From Spirochaetales bacterium (GTDB taxonomy: Bacteria > Spirochaetota > Spirochaetia > ARS1246): a DNA stretch of 13,878 bases. The notes beneath the pieces were generated by a model. It saw nothing but the letters and a program-made list of their open reading frames with translations. It was not told where the DNA came from and ran no database searches. The stretch covers positions 1-13,878 of the forward strand of contig NZCE01000011.1 of NCBI GenBank assembly GCA_002688185.1, in the 5' to 3' direction. The translations under genes and the position numbers were made by a program. Shown here piece after piece: positions 1 through 6,833 of the stretch; within the stretch, counting starts at the first letter, position 1, and every line of letters starts with the position of its first letter.

Positions 1-989
1 TTAAGGGCCATGAATACGATTATATATTGGGTCTGCAGAAACGCAACAGAAAACTTGTGGATCATCTTCTACCCAAAGTTTTGGAAAAACCTGATGAGCT
101 CATCCAGGAGTTCGGACATGAAGATTTGAGTGAGAAATTGCAGAAAAAGCACGATGAGAATGTTCGAATTGTAGCTTGTTATAATCCTGAGGTAGCAAAA
201 AGAACTGAAGCGACGCGGGAGAGAAACAGAGCACTGTTCCAAGAGCTGGTGAACGGCAGCAATGTTACCGGAGATTTAGAAAACGTAAAGAAGGTCAATG
301 ATAAACTCACCTCATTTCTCTATCGCAAACACATAACAAAATTCTATAAACTGGAGATAGAAAAAGTGAGCGATGTTGGTGAAGAATATAAAGTATCGAT
401 ACAGGAGATGCCCGAAGCGATCGAGAAAGAAGAACAGCTCGACGGCCGGTATTTCATCCAGACTGAAGTTTCAAAAAAAATAGACCCCGAAGAGATCCGA
501 GGGTGGTATAAGTCGCTACAGAAAGTAGAGCGTGCATTTGACGTTGTCAAACATTTGCTTGACATGAGACCGATGCATGTACGCAAAGACAGACGAATCC
601 GGGGACACGTCATGATAATTTATTTCTCTCTATTGGTAGAGACAATAACAGAGAAAAAGCTCAGAGGACTCTACCCACAAGCGTATGACGGAAACAAGGA
701 ATGGATTAGGCAGGGCGAGAGAACCGGAGAAGAGCCGCTGTCGATGATGACGCTCCACGAGGAGTTGGACGGTGTGAGGTTGATCCCGCTGCAGTTCAAG
801 ACCTCAGGCGAAGGGTCGGTGGCGACCACCTACATTTCCACAAAGATAGATGCGAACGTGAAGAAAGTGCTGAGCGTCTTGGGCGTGAAAAATGCGATGC
901 GCCCGGAGAAGCTCTCATTTCGCTCTTGGAGGCAAGGAGGAGATGACAGGCAGCTGGAGCTGGACCTTGGCGCGGAGTACCTGAATTAG
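1..989 (+). CDS. IS1634-like DDE transposase, C-terminal part (5' end outside window)
   Basis: The frame is open back to the first bases of the window (it reads KGHEYDYILGLQKRNRK from base 3), so the N-terminal half lies outside; the TTG at 27 is not a true start. About 329 residues are visible. Numbering from that TTG, residues 139-200 hold the features of the IS1634/IS4-type catalytic core: LDGRYFIQT, then the Y-x6-VE-x2-F block around E168 (probably the third catalytic acidic residue), then RPMHV and IRGHVMI. The first two catalytic Asp residues would be in the missing part. A charged, helical insert occupies residues 20-130. It ends with a normal stop, so the element may be intact to the left. 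The right terminal inverted repeat cannot be fixed without the left end. Family call fairly sure; activity unknown. Confidence 0.8.
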   Translation, partial: KGHEYDYILGLQKRNRKLVDHLLPKVLEKPDELIQEFGHEDLSEKLQKKHDENVRIVACYNPEVAKRTEATRERNRALFQELVNGSNVTGDLENVKKVNDKLTSFLYRKHITKFYKLEIEKVSDVGEEYKVSIQEMPEAIEKEEQLDGRYFIQTEVSKKIDPEEIRGWYKSLQKVERAFDVVKHLLDMRPMHVRKDRRIRGHVMIIYFSLLVETITEKKLRGLYPQAYDGNKEWIRQGERTGEEPLSMMTLHEELDGVRLIPLQFKTSGEGSVATTYISTKIDANVKKVLSVLGVKNAMRPEKLSFRSWRQGGDDRQLELDLGAEYLN

Positions 990-1045
990 CGCACCGGCCG
1001 AAATAAAAACTCGAATTGGCGGCCAGAGAACCGTTGTAGATACAT

Positions 1046-1064
1046 CGCGAGCGGAATCGCGTTT
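1046..1064 (+). terminator. Weak hairpin after the transposase gene
   Basis: CGCGA (1046-1050) and TCGCG (1057-1061) form a perfect 5-bp stem around a 6-base loop, followed by only three T residues. It lies 57 bases after the transposase stop. It could be a weak intrinsic terminator or part of the element end; the T run is too short to be sure. Confidence 0.2.
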
Positions 1065-1100
1065 CTAACTCGTGGCTGGGAAAGAAGTTAACTTGATGAA

Positions 1101-1236
1101 GTGTCAAACCTGCGTTATAAGGTACAAGTATGTGGAAATACTTGTAGCGACAAGGGGGGACATGCCTACTCAGAAATGAGCTAGTAGCCAATTATATGTT
1201 TCATCCGATGGGTGAAAGCCCGGATCAGTATTCCGG
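1101..1236 (+). ncRNA. Hairpin-rich segment, possible group II intron (domain I-like) fragment
   Basis: Directly visible on the plus strand: a perfect 8-bp stem TACAAGTA/TACTTGTA (1123-1130 with 1139-1146, 8-base loop); CTCA-GAAA-TGAG (1169-1180), a GAAA tetraloop hairpin inside a wider CTAC/GTAG pairing; GGGT-GAAA-GCCC (1210-1221), a second GAAA tetraloop flanked by ATCC/GGAT; and CCGGA/TCCGG (1220-1236), which competes with it. Several stems with GNRA loops in 136 bases, and a GTG near 1101, recall the 5' domain I of bacterial group II introns. No reverse transcriptase or domain V was seen, and the sulfatase gene begins where the rest would lie. It could instead be the end of the neighbouring IS. 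The structure is observed; the intron identity is a guess. Confidence 0.35.
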
Positions 1237-1242
1237 TTTACC

Positions 1243-2523
1243 TCAACCGAAGACGTCCTTAGCCCACGTTCGATGCTGCTCAGTCAGATACTCAAGCCTC
1301 TCCGGCTCCGCTCTTATGTGGTCAAGGAGTTCAGGCTTATCATCCGACAGGCATACCAGCTCTTGCCGTCCTTCCCTATTGCATATGAGTTTCCAGTCGT
1401 CATCGATCACGCACCAGGACTGTTGCCACTGGAAATTCAGGATCCCGTGTGGCGACTCTTCATCGGCATTATCCAGAAGCGGCCTTAGGCTTTTTCCGTC
1501 AAGGCTTTTTGCGGGCATTTCAAGACCGAGAAGCTCAAGAATAGTCAAGAAATAATCCATGTTTACGATGGTCTGATCCCGTGTTTCTCCCTCCGGTATC
1601 ACTCCGGGCAAGCTTATGATCGCCGGCACACGGATGCCCCCTTCGTAGAAGGTGCTTTTATGTCCGGTCCACTCACCGGTGTATCCGCCTCCTCCGTGAG
1701 CGCCGTATTCCACTCCCCAATTATTGTAGCTTTCCGTCGAATGGCCGTTGTCACCCATGTAGATAATCAACGTGTTCTCACGTAAGCCTTTGTCGTCGAG
1801 CATCGCGAGCACCTGCCCGATCCTATCGTCAACGGTAGTTACCATCGGTGCGTATACGCTGCGCGGATAGGGCAAGTCCTTATATATATCGATGAACCTT
1901 TCATCCGGCTGGTACGGGTAGTGAGGTAGATTAAAAGGCAGGTAGAGGAAAAAAGGATCCCTGGCATCATGCACATCCAGAAATCTCGAGACTTCTCTCA
2001 CAACAAGATCGGGGAAGTAAGAACCGTCCTCAAACACCTCCTCCTTGTCTCGCCAAAGATCGTGAAAAGGCGGCCCCGAAGGACGACAGTGCAGAAACTG
2101 GTGGCGGTAGTTGTCAATAAATCCGCCCCGATGACCGAAGAATTCGTCAAAGCCAAATTCGGTGGGGCAATGATTCAGATCCGCACCTAAATGCCACTTG
2201 CCGAAGAGTGCTGTTTTGTAGCCCACCTTCTTAAGTTCCCTGGCAATCGTAGGCTCATCGAGGCGCATGCATATTTTGTTGCCAATCCTGGGATGGTTAT
2301 CGGTCCACTCGTTTACACCGCTTCTCTGGGGATACCGCCCCGTTAGCAAGGCCGATCGCGACGGACAGCACACGGTATGGGCATAGGCACGAGTGAACCT
2401 GACCCCCCTTTCGGCCAGCGAGTCTATGGCCGGTGTATGCAGGTCCTTGGCTCCGTAGCAATTGGCATCCATCGTTCCCTGATCGTCGGTGTAAAAGATT
2501 ATGATATTCGGCTTGCGATGCAT
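1243..2523 (-). CDS. Sulfatase, Cys-type (compact, 426 aa)
   Basis: Family S1 formylglycine-dependent sulfatase (alkaline-phosphatase superfamily, PF00884), predicted to hydrolyse sulfate esters. Visible in order: PNIIIFYTDDQG at residues 5-16 with metal ligands D13/D14; the maturation motif C52-C-P-S-R56 followed by LLTGR, with C52 the residue converted to formylglycine; GKWHLG with K109 and H111; LPHYP with H201; MGDNGH with D258/N259; and GHKSTFYEGG with K289. All expected active-site positions are present, and the C-terminal subdomain is short. There is no signal peptide, so a cytoplasmic location is inferred. The start is firm: AGGAG sits 6 bases before the ATG and overlaps the TAG of the upstream sulfatase gene, 9 bases away, which suggests translational coupling. 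It is the last gene of the block. The sugar and sulfate position cut cannot be read from the sequence. Confidence 0.92.
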   Translation of the reverse strand: MHRKPNIIIFYTDDQGTMDANCYGAKDLHTPAIDSLAERGVRFTRAYAHTVCCPSRSALLTGRYPQRSGVNEWTDNHPRIGNKICMRLDEPTIARELKKVGYKTALFGKWHLGADLNHCPTEFGFDEFFGHRGGFIDNYRHQFLHCRPSGPPFHDLWRDKEEVFEDGSYFPDLVVREVSRFLDVHDARDPFFLYLPFNLPHYPYQPDERFIDIYKDLPYPRSVYAPMVTTVDDRIGQVLAMLDDKGLRENTLIIYMGDNGHSTESYNNWGVEYGAHGGGGYTGEWTGHKSTFYEGGIRVPAIISLPGVIPEGETRDQTIVNMDYFLTILELLGLEMPAKSLDGKSLRPLLDNADEESPHGILNFQWQQSWCVIDDDWKLICNREGRQELVCLSDDKPELLDHIRAEPERLEYLTEQHRTWAKDVFG

Positions 2524-2529
2524 CGCGGA

Positions 2530-2534
2530 CTCCT
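2530..2534 (-). promoter_or_regulatory. Shine-Dalgarno overlapping upstream stop codon
   Basis: AGGAG on the minus strand, 6 bases before the ATG at 2523. It shares bases with the TAG stop (2533-2535) of the preceding sulfatase. This arrangement favours reinitiation by ribosomes finishing the upstream gene. Confidence 0.75.
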
Positions 2535-4305
2535 ATTCGTTTTCTTTTTGTATGTAAATGTAGTAAGGCGAAAAAGCCATTCCTCCCGGCTCTCCCATAA
2601 ACCAGGCCTGGAGGCGGGCCAAACCTGCCGGCAATTCGATCGTAAAAACCACTTCTGTGTCGTCAGAGCCTACTGCTCGAGATTCTTCTACATCGGCGAT
2701 CTTGAGCACGGCGGTGTGGACGCGTACAGGATCCCCGCCGGTATACATTTGGGTCCTTTCGTGAATCACATCCTTTCGCCACTCTACATCATCTCCGTCG
2801 ATACCCGCACAGATCGCATGCGTCGTGCCCCGCGGCCAGCGCCGCAATTCGACGGTATAGGATCCACTTTTCTTAACATCTAATTCCCAGAAGCCGCGAA
2901 CCTCCTTTGCCTGCCGGACATGCATCTGCAGCCACGCGGTGGCACAGGATTCATTGCGCAGGTCGTGGGTCGTCAGTACGGTCTCGGGTTCGCTTCCGCC
3001 GATATCCATTGCGCAGATGCGATCGTATTGAGCGGAGCAGATCTCCCACCACCTGTGGTATTCGTTTCGCAGTTCCTCGACCAGATCCGGGTTGGCAGCG
3101 GCGACGTCGTTTCGCTGTTGTCTGTCGGTTTCCAAGTCGTACAACTCGCGCCCGTTTACCAGCCGCCACTCGCCTTTCATGACAGCGCTCTTCCTCCACT
3201 TGATCGGATAGGCAACCCGCTGGCTGTCGGTTACAAGCGCACGGTCGCTCCAGGACCGCAACGCATGTTCACTGGAGCCGGCAAGAAGCGGCAGGAGGCT
3301 GGTTCCGTGAAACGAGAAACCCGAGGGAATGTCCGCCCCGCACAGTGCGAGAAGCGTCGGCATAACATCGATATTGGCGCATAGTGTGTTTATATCCACT
3401 CCACCGGTCAGTGTTCCTCTATCGAGATTTGGAAAACGCATAAAAAACGGAACACGGTGACCACCGTCGTATTCTGAGTTTTTTTTGCCCCGCAAGCCGC
3501 CATTAAATCCGTTCTCCGCAAATCCGTCGGGATCTAGATCGACACCTCCAGCAGATCCATTGTCGGTCATAAAAATGAGGATTGTGTTATCCTCCAAACC
3601 AAGCCTGCTGAGCAGCTGTCGAAGGCGTCCGAAGTTCTCGTCGATGTTGGTAATCATGCCGTAGAACTCTGCGCGGTTTATGTGAGGAGTTCTATCCCTG
3701 TATGGTTCTGAATACGAAGGCTCAACGTGGAACGGGCCGTGGGGCGCATTCGTGGGGATGTAGCAGAAGAAAGGTTCTTCCTTGTGCTCTTCGATCCAAC
3801 TGATAGCCTCGGCGAACCAGACATCGGTGCAGTACCCTTCAAATCGCTGCTCAACGCCGTTTACATAGTACAGGTCGTTCCAATAGTCGTTTCCCCATCC
3901 ATCGGGTATGTTGCCAATGGCTCCACCTCCGTGATAGATGGCTGTGTCGAATCCCCGCTCGTGCGGCCTGTACGGCGTGCTGTCCCCGAGGTGCCATTTA
4001 CCGAACATCCCCGTGGCGTAGCCGGATTCCTTAAGCGCCTGAGGCAACGTCCATTCATCCGGGTGCATCAACGACCTGCCTCCTATCGTGTGCCACACGC
4101 CGGTGGAGTTGCAGTAATGGCCTGACATCAGGCCGGCTCGCGTAGGAGAGCACGTAGGGCCGACGTGGTAGTTGGTAAAACGCACGCTCTCGTCATAGAA
4201 AGAGTCAATATTCGGCGTTGAAATAACATGGTTACCGCCGCAGCCGAGGTCGCCCCAGCTCATGTCGTCGGTGAGGACAAAGACGATGTTTGGTCTTGTA
4301 GACAT
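2533..4305 (-). CDS. Sulfatase, Cys-type, with C-terminal beta extension (590 aa)
   Basis: Arylsulfatase-like S1 sulfatase. Visible: PNIVFVLTDDMSWGDLG with D13/D14; maturation motif C52-S-P-T-R56 then GLMSG; GKWHLG with K103/H105; APHGPF with H189; MTDNGS with D248/N249; LRGKKNSEYDGGHRVP with K274 or K275. The catalytic domain runs to about residue 430. Residues about 440-590 form an extra, probably beta-sandwich domain containing GSYTVELRRWPRG; similar LRRWP tails occur in planctomycete-type arylsulfatases. No signal peptide. The ribosome site is weak (AGGT, 6 bases before the ATG). The gene follows the sugar-binding-protein remnant and is in frame with it across one TAG codon. Nine bases separate it from the next sulfatase. 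Substrate unknown. Confidence 0.92.
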   Translation of the reverse strand: MSTRPNIVFVLTDDMSWGDLGCGGNHVISTPNIDSFYDESVRFTNYHVGPTCSPTRAGLMSGHYCNSTGVWHTIGGRSLMHPDEWTLPQALKESGYATGMFGKWHLGDSTPYRPHERGFDTAIYHGGGAIGNIPDGWGNDYWNDLYYVNGVEQRFEGYCTDVWFAEAISWIEEHKEEPFFCYIPTNAPHGPFHVEPSYSEPYRDRTPHINRAEFYGMITNIDENFGRLRQLLSRLGLEDNTILIFMTDNGSAGGVDLDPDGFAENGFNGGLRGKKNSEYDGGHRVPFFMRFPNLDRGTLTGGVDINTLCANIDVMPTLLALCGADIPSGFSFHGTSLLPLLAGSSEHALRSWSDRALVTDSQRVAYPIKWRKSAVMKGEWRLVNGRELYDLETDRQQRNDVAAANPDLVEELRNEYHRWWEICSAQYDRICAMDIGGSEPETVLTTHDLRNESCATAWLQMHVRQAKEVRGFWELDVKKSGSYTVELRRWPRGTTHAICAGIDGDDVEWRKDVIHERTQMYTGGDPVRVHTAVLKIADVEESRAVGSDDTEVVFTIELPAGLARLQAWFMGEPGGMAFSPYYIYIQKENE

Positions 4306-4335
4306 GTGTTTACCTATGGCGTAGCCAAGGATTTG

Positions 4336-4566
4336 CTACGAACTGTCGGCCCAATCATTATCTACGTCCATTTCACCGATAATAAAGCGGGCGACGCTTT
4401 CCTTCATATACTCATTTACTGATACTTTCAACTCGGCATATTCTGCTGCATCTTCAGGAAGCACGGTTATCGGCGGAAGAACCTGTTCCGGCTCATGTCC
4501 GTCGCACGATTCACCGGTCACACGTTCCACGCTGACGACAGTACCTGCACTGGCGTTACTATGCAT
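4336..4566 (-). pseudogene. C-terminal remnant of an ABC-transporter sugar-binding protein
   Basis: This 76-codon frame begins ATG just after an in-frame TGA and 16 bases after the hydrolase stop. Residues from about 29 on read LPPITVLPEDAAEYAELK, then VNEYMKESVARFIIGE and NDW. This matches the usual end of family 1 (CUT1/LipO-like) extracellular solute-binding proteins (LPPL-x-LTEEEAEEYA, INTYVxEMxxKFIxGE, WDxYV). Such proteins are normally above 400 residues, and the lipoprotein signal and both lobes are missing. After TAG at 4336-4338 the frame stays open up to the sulfatase ATG, and the residues (QILGYAIGKHM) still fit the family tail (VxxLxxxGLDRYLE) loosely. I read it as the leftover 3' end of a deleted binding-protein gene. 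The first 28 residues are not recognisable. It could also be expressed as a short protein. Confidence 0.55.
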
Positions 4567-4582
4567 GGCTCACGGGTACGAT

Positions 4583-6703
4583 CTACTCGACGACGATTAT
4601 CGAGTGAATAGCCAGCTTCTCTATTCGGATGTTTATTTCGCTCTGCTGCCAGTCCCAAGCGACATCCTGCCCGCCCGGGATGATGGTCACCCGTGTCGGT
4701 TTCTCTCTTAATTGCAGACTGAACGAAATGCCGTGCACAGGTAATACCGTCTCGACGGCTCTGGGCCCGGAAAGGCGGGGTTCTTCGTAGTTGTTGACTA
4801 GATGAACGAGAGTCCTGCCACCGCTTTGCCTAACCGTGGCCTCCACCTGGGAAGGCCCGTCGAGCTCAAGGGGCAAGCGCCCGCCGGCTGCCAGGCGGAG
4901 CATGTTTTTTATCAGCCTACGGAGGTCGGGGAAGTTGGTGTCCCAGTAATCGGCGAAAACCGGCGCGGCCACGTAGACGGCGATTCCTTTCCCGTAACGA
5001 TTCAGCGTCACCGCGGGAAATCCGGAGTCCTTTTGGGGCGGAACTCCTGAATGGAAAAAGCGCGCCGGCGATGGCGCATTGGGAGGCACAATGAGACGCG
5101 CGAGCTCCTCGGCTCCGCAGAGCTCAACCTCGGAGAAAACCTTTTTGACGCCCACAAGCAGGTTGGGCAGGCCCTCGGCAAGCTGCAAGCTTCGAAGATC
5201 GAGAAAACCGTTTGGGTAGCACGAACGACCCCGGTATCCAACTCCAAAGGCCTCTGCAAGGGCGAAGTTCCCGAGGGACTGTCCGGACGCATCCATGAGC
5301 GAAGTCACGCCCGTGGCCACGATCGAACCGCCGGCCCTGACGTACCCCAGCAGGGCATCCACAGTGTCTCGATCCAGCGCCGCTTGGTTGGGTAGCAGGA
5401 CAATGCCGTAATCCGCGATCCGCGGCAGAAGGAATTTCTCGTTTAAAAGGTCGAAGTGGACCCCCGCCTGCGCGAGGCACTTGTGGGCTCCCTGGACGGT
5501 CTTGGTGTGGTGAAAAACAACCTCCGTGTTCCCTTCAATCTCCCCGGGCCTTATGGACTGGGACAACGCCTTTGGGTCGCCGGCGCGTGCCAAAGCCGCG
5601 CCGTAGGTGGCAGCGCTGCGCAGCACCGCTAGGTGAGGCACGCTCTCCGTGCCGACACAGTACGCCTCCCGCTCCCTCACAAAGTCGAAAACCATCTTCG
5701 CTGTTTCGTATACGGCGGGGCTGAGGGATCCGTCGGGATAAGGGTGGTCGGCCAGCGATGGAATGCCACCGCCTGCCAGCAGTACGGACGCTTCCTGGCT
5801 GAGGCAGTCTGCCGACTTCAGAGTTCCCCAGTCCTGCCAGTAGTCGTGCCAGCGTGTGATATGAACCATGTAGGGTACACCGAAGCCCGACCAGTATCGG
5901 GCCCTAAGCCCCAGGACCAGCGGGTGAGTGCCGCAGTCGAAGTGCATCATATCCGGCAGCCTGCCCGGTTCGGCGGTGGGCTCGAGCAGAACATCAAACC
6001 CGCCGTTGAAGATGACTGCCGCATCTGGCCTGATGCCCCGAATAACTCGCCTGGCCCCGAACAGAAACTCGCCCACTACGCCTTGTCTCCAGCCAACGAA
6101 CTCACGCCAGAAAGGCTCCGCCGCCGAAACCGGCGGGTCCACCCCAAACTCGGCCCGGAACCCCTCGCGGCAGTAGCGGCAATAGCACAAGAAACCCTCG
6201 CCGAAGGCGCTTATCGAACCGCGATCCAGAAACATCCCATCGACGGGGTACCCCGCAATGATTTCTCGCAGGATGGGGTAAAAGTACTCGTCGCGGTACG
6301 GGCTGTTGGGGCATAAAAAGAGCCCGGGCACCGGCGGGATCCGGCCCACGTAAATTGGGTTCCCTGCGCTGTCTTTCATGGTCCAGTCGGGGTTCTCCCG
6401 GCCCGCGTTGTAGTTGAGCACCGCGTTGATGTAACCGTAGACTTTGATCCGGCGCTTGTGGGAACCCTCGATGAACTCCCCAAGCGGGTCTCCGCTAAGT
6501 CCACGGTGGGGATGCCCGATACGAGTCGGGTAGTAGGCGTTTCCGTAGGAGCATACCGCCGGGAACCCCGCGGCGTTGGCCCCCGCGCCTTCCAGGAGCG
6601 CCAGCATTTCATGCACGTCGAATTTCGTCAAAGCTTCCGCCCAGAACTCCGGGCAGTGGAGATCGATGTGCATCAGCCTCAGTCGGTCGGTAAAAGGGTT
6701 CAT
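4583..6703 (-). CDS. GHL6-like glycoside hydrolase with beta-galactosidase-trimerisation-like domain (706 aa)
   Basis: Putative TIM-barrel glycosidase of the GHL6 type (PF14871, alpha-L-fucosidase-like). Numbering from the chosen start: residues about 10-350 are the barrel, with HIDLHCPEFW, SYGNAYYPTRIG, VYGYINAVLNYNAGR..NPDW, then VDGMFLDR (D155, D160, the latter a candidate nucleophile), followed by CYCRYC (C173, C175, C178), a cysteine cluster common in these proteins. Residues about 355-500 resemble the beta-galactosidase trimerisation domain (PF08532, class I amidotransferase fold): DYGIVLLPNQAALD, LLGYVRAGGSIVATG. The C-terminal ~90 residues form a beta domain with TLVHLVNNYEEPR. No signal peptide. 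The frame extends to ATG 6784, but AAGGAG lies 6 bases before the ATG at 6703 (3 before the one at 6706), so the short form is preferred. Probably frees monosaccharides from sulfated oligosaccharides with the neighbouring sulfatases; the linkage is unknown. Confidence 0.8.
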   Translation of the reverse strand: MNPFTDRLRLMHIDLHCPEFWAEALTKFDVHEMLALLEGAGANAAGFPAVCSYGNAYYPTRIGHPHRGLSGDPLGEFIEGSHKRRIKVYGYINAVLNYNAGRENPDWTMKDSAGNPIYVGRIPPVPGLFLCPNSPYRDEYFYPILREIIAGYPVDGMFLDRGSISAFGEGFLCYCRYCREGFRAEFGVDPPVSAAEPFWREFVGWRQGVVGEFLFGARRVIRGIRPDAAVIFNGGFDVLLEPTAEPGRLPDMMHFDCGTHPLVLGLRARYWSGFGVPYMVHITRWHDYWQDWGTLKSADCLSQEASVLLAGGGIPSLADHPYPDGSLSPAVYETAKMVFDFVREREAYCVGTESVPHLAVLRSAATYGAALARAGDPKALSQSIRPGEIEGNTEVVFHHTKTVQGAHKCLAQAGVHFDLLNEKFLLPRIADYGIVLLPNQAALDRDTVDALLGYVRAGGSIVATGVTSLMDASGQSLGNFALAEAFGVGYRGRSCYPNGFLDLRSLQLAEGLPNLLVGVKKVFSEVELCGAEELARLIVPPNAPSPARFFHSGVPPQKDSGFPAVTLNRYGKGIAVYVAAPVFADYWDTNFPDLRRLIKNMLRLAAGGRLPLELDGPSQVEATVRQSGGRTLVHLVNNYEEPRLSGPRAVETVLPVHGISFSLQLREKPTRVTIIPGGQDVAWDWQQSEINIRIEKLAIHSIIVVE

Positions 6704-6709
6704 CATGTT

Positions 6710-6715
6710 CTCCTT
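6710..6715 (-). promoter_or_regulatory. Shine-Dalgarno that sets the hydrolase start
   Basis: AAGGAG on the minus strand, 3 bases before ATG 6706 and 6 bases before ATG 6703. It argues against the upstream ATG at 6784, whose 27 extra residues (starting MDFAGCGQRT) do not look like a signal peptide or part of the family. Confidence 0.7.
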
Positions 6716-6833
6716 CGTGGGCGAGCGAACTGCAAAGTCATTGGCCGCTCCCACTGTTCGTTGTCCACACCCCGCAAAATCCATTTAAACTAAGCGATAT
6801 AGCGGCCAATTGTAATCGGGAGTAGTTGCCCGG

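Noticed and set aside
2377..3384. Plus-strand frames of 154-168 codons opposite the sulfatase genes.
   Set aside because: Antisense shadows of conserved sulfatase sequence with no independent motifs.
5633..6316. Long plus-strand open frame (227 codons) opposite the glycoside hydrolase gene.
   Set aside because: It is antisense to a well-supported gene in GC-rich DNA, has no family resemblance, and is best explained as a shadow frame.
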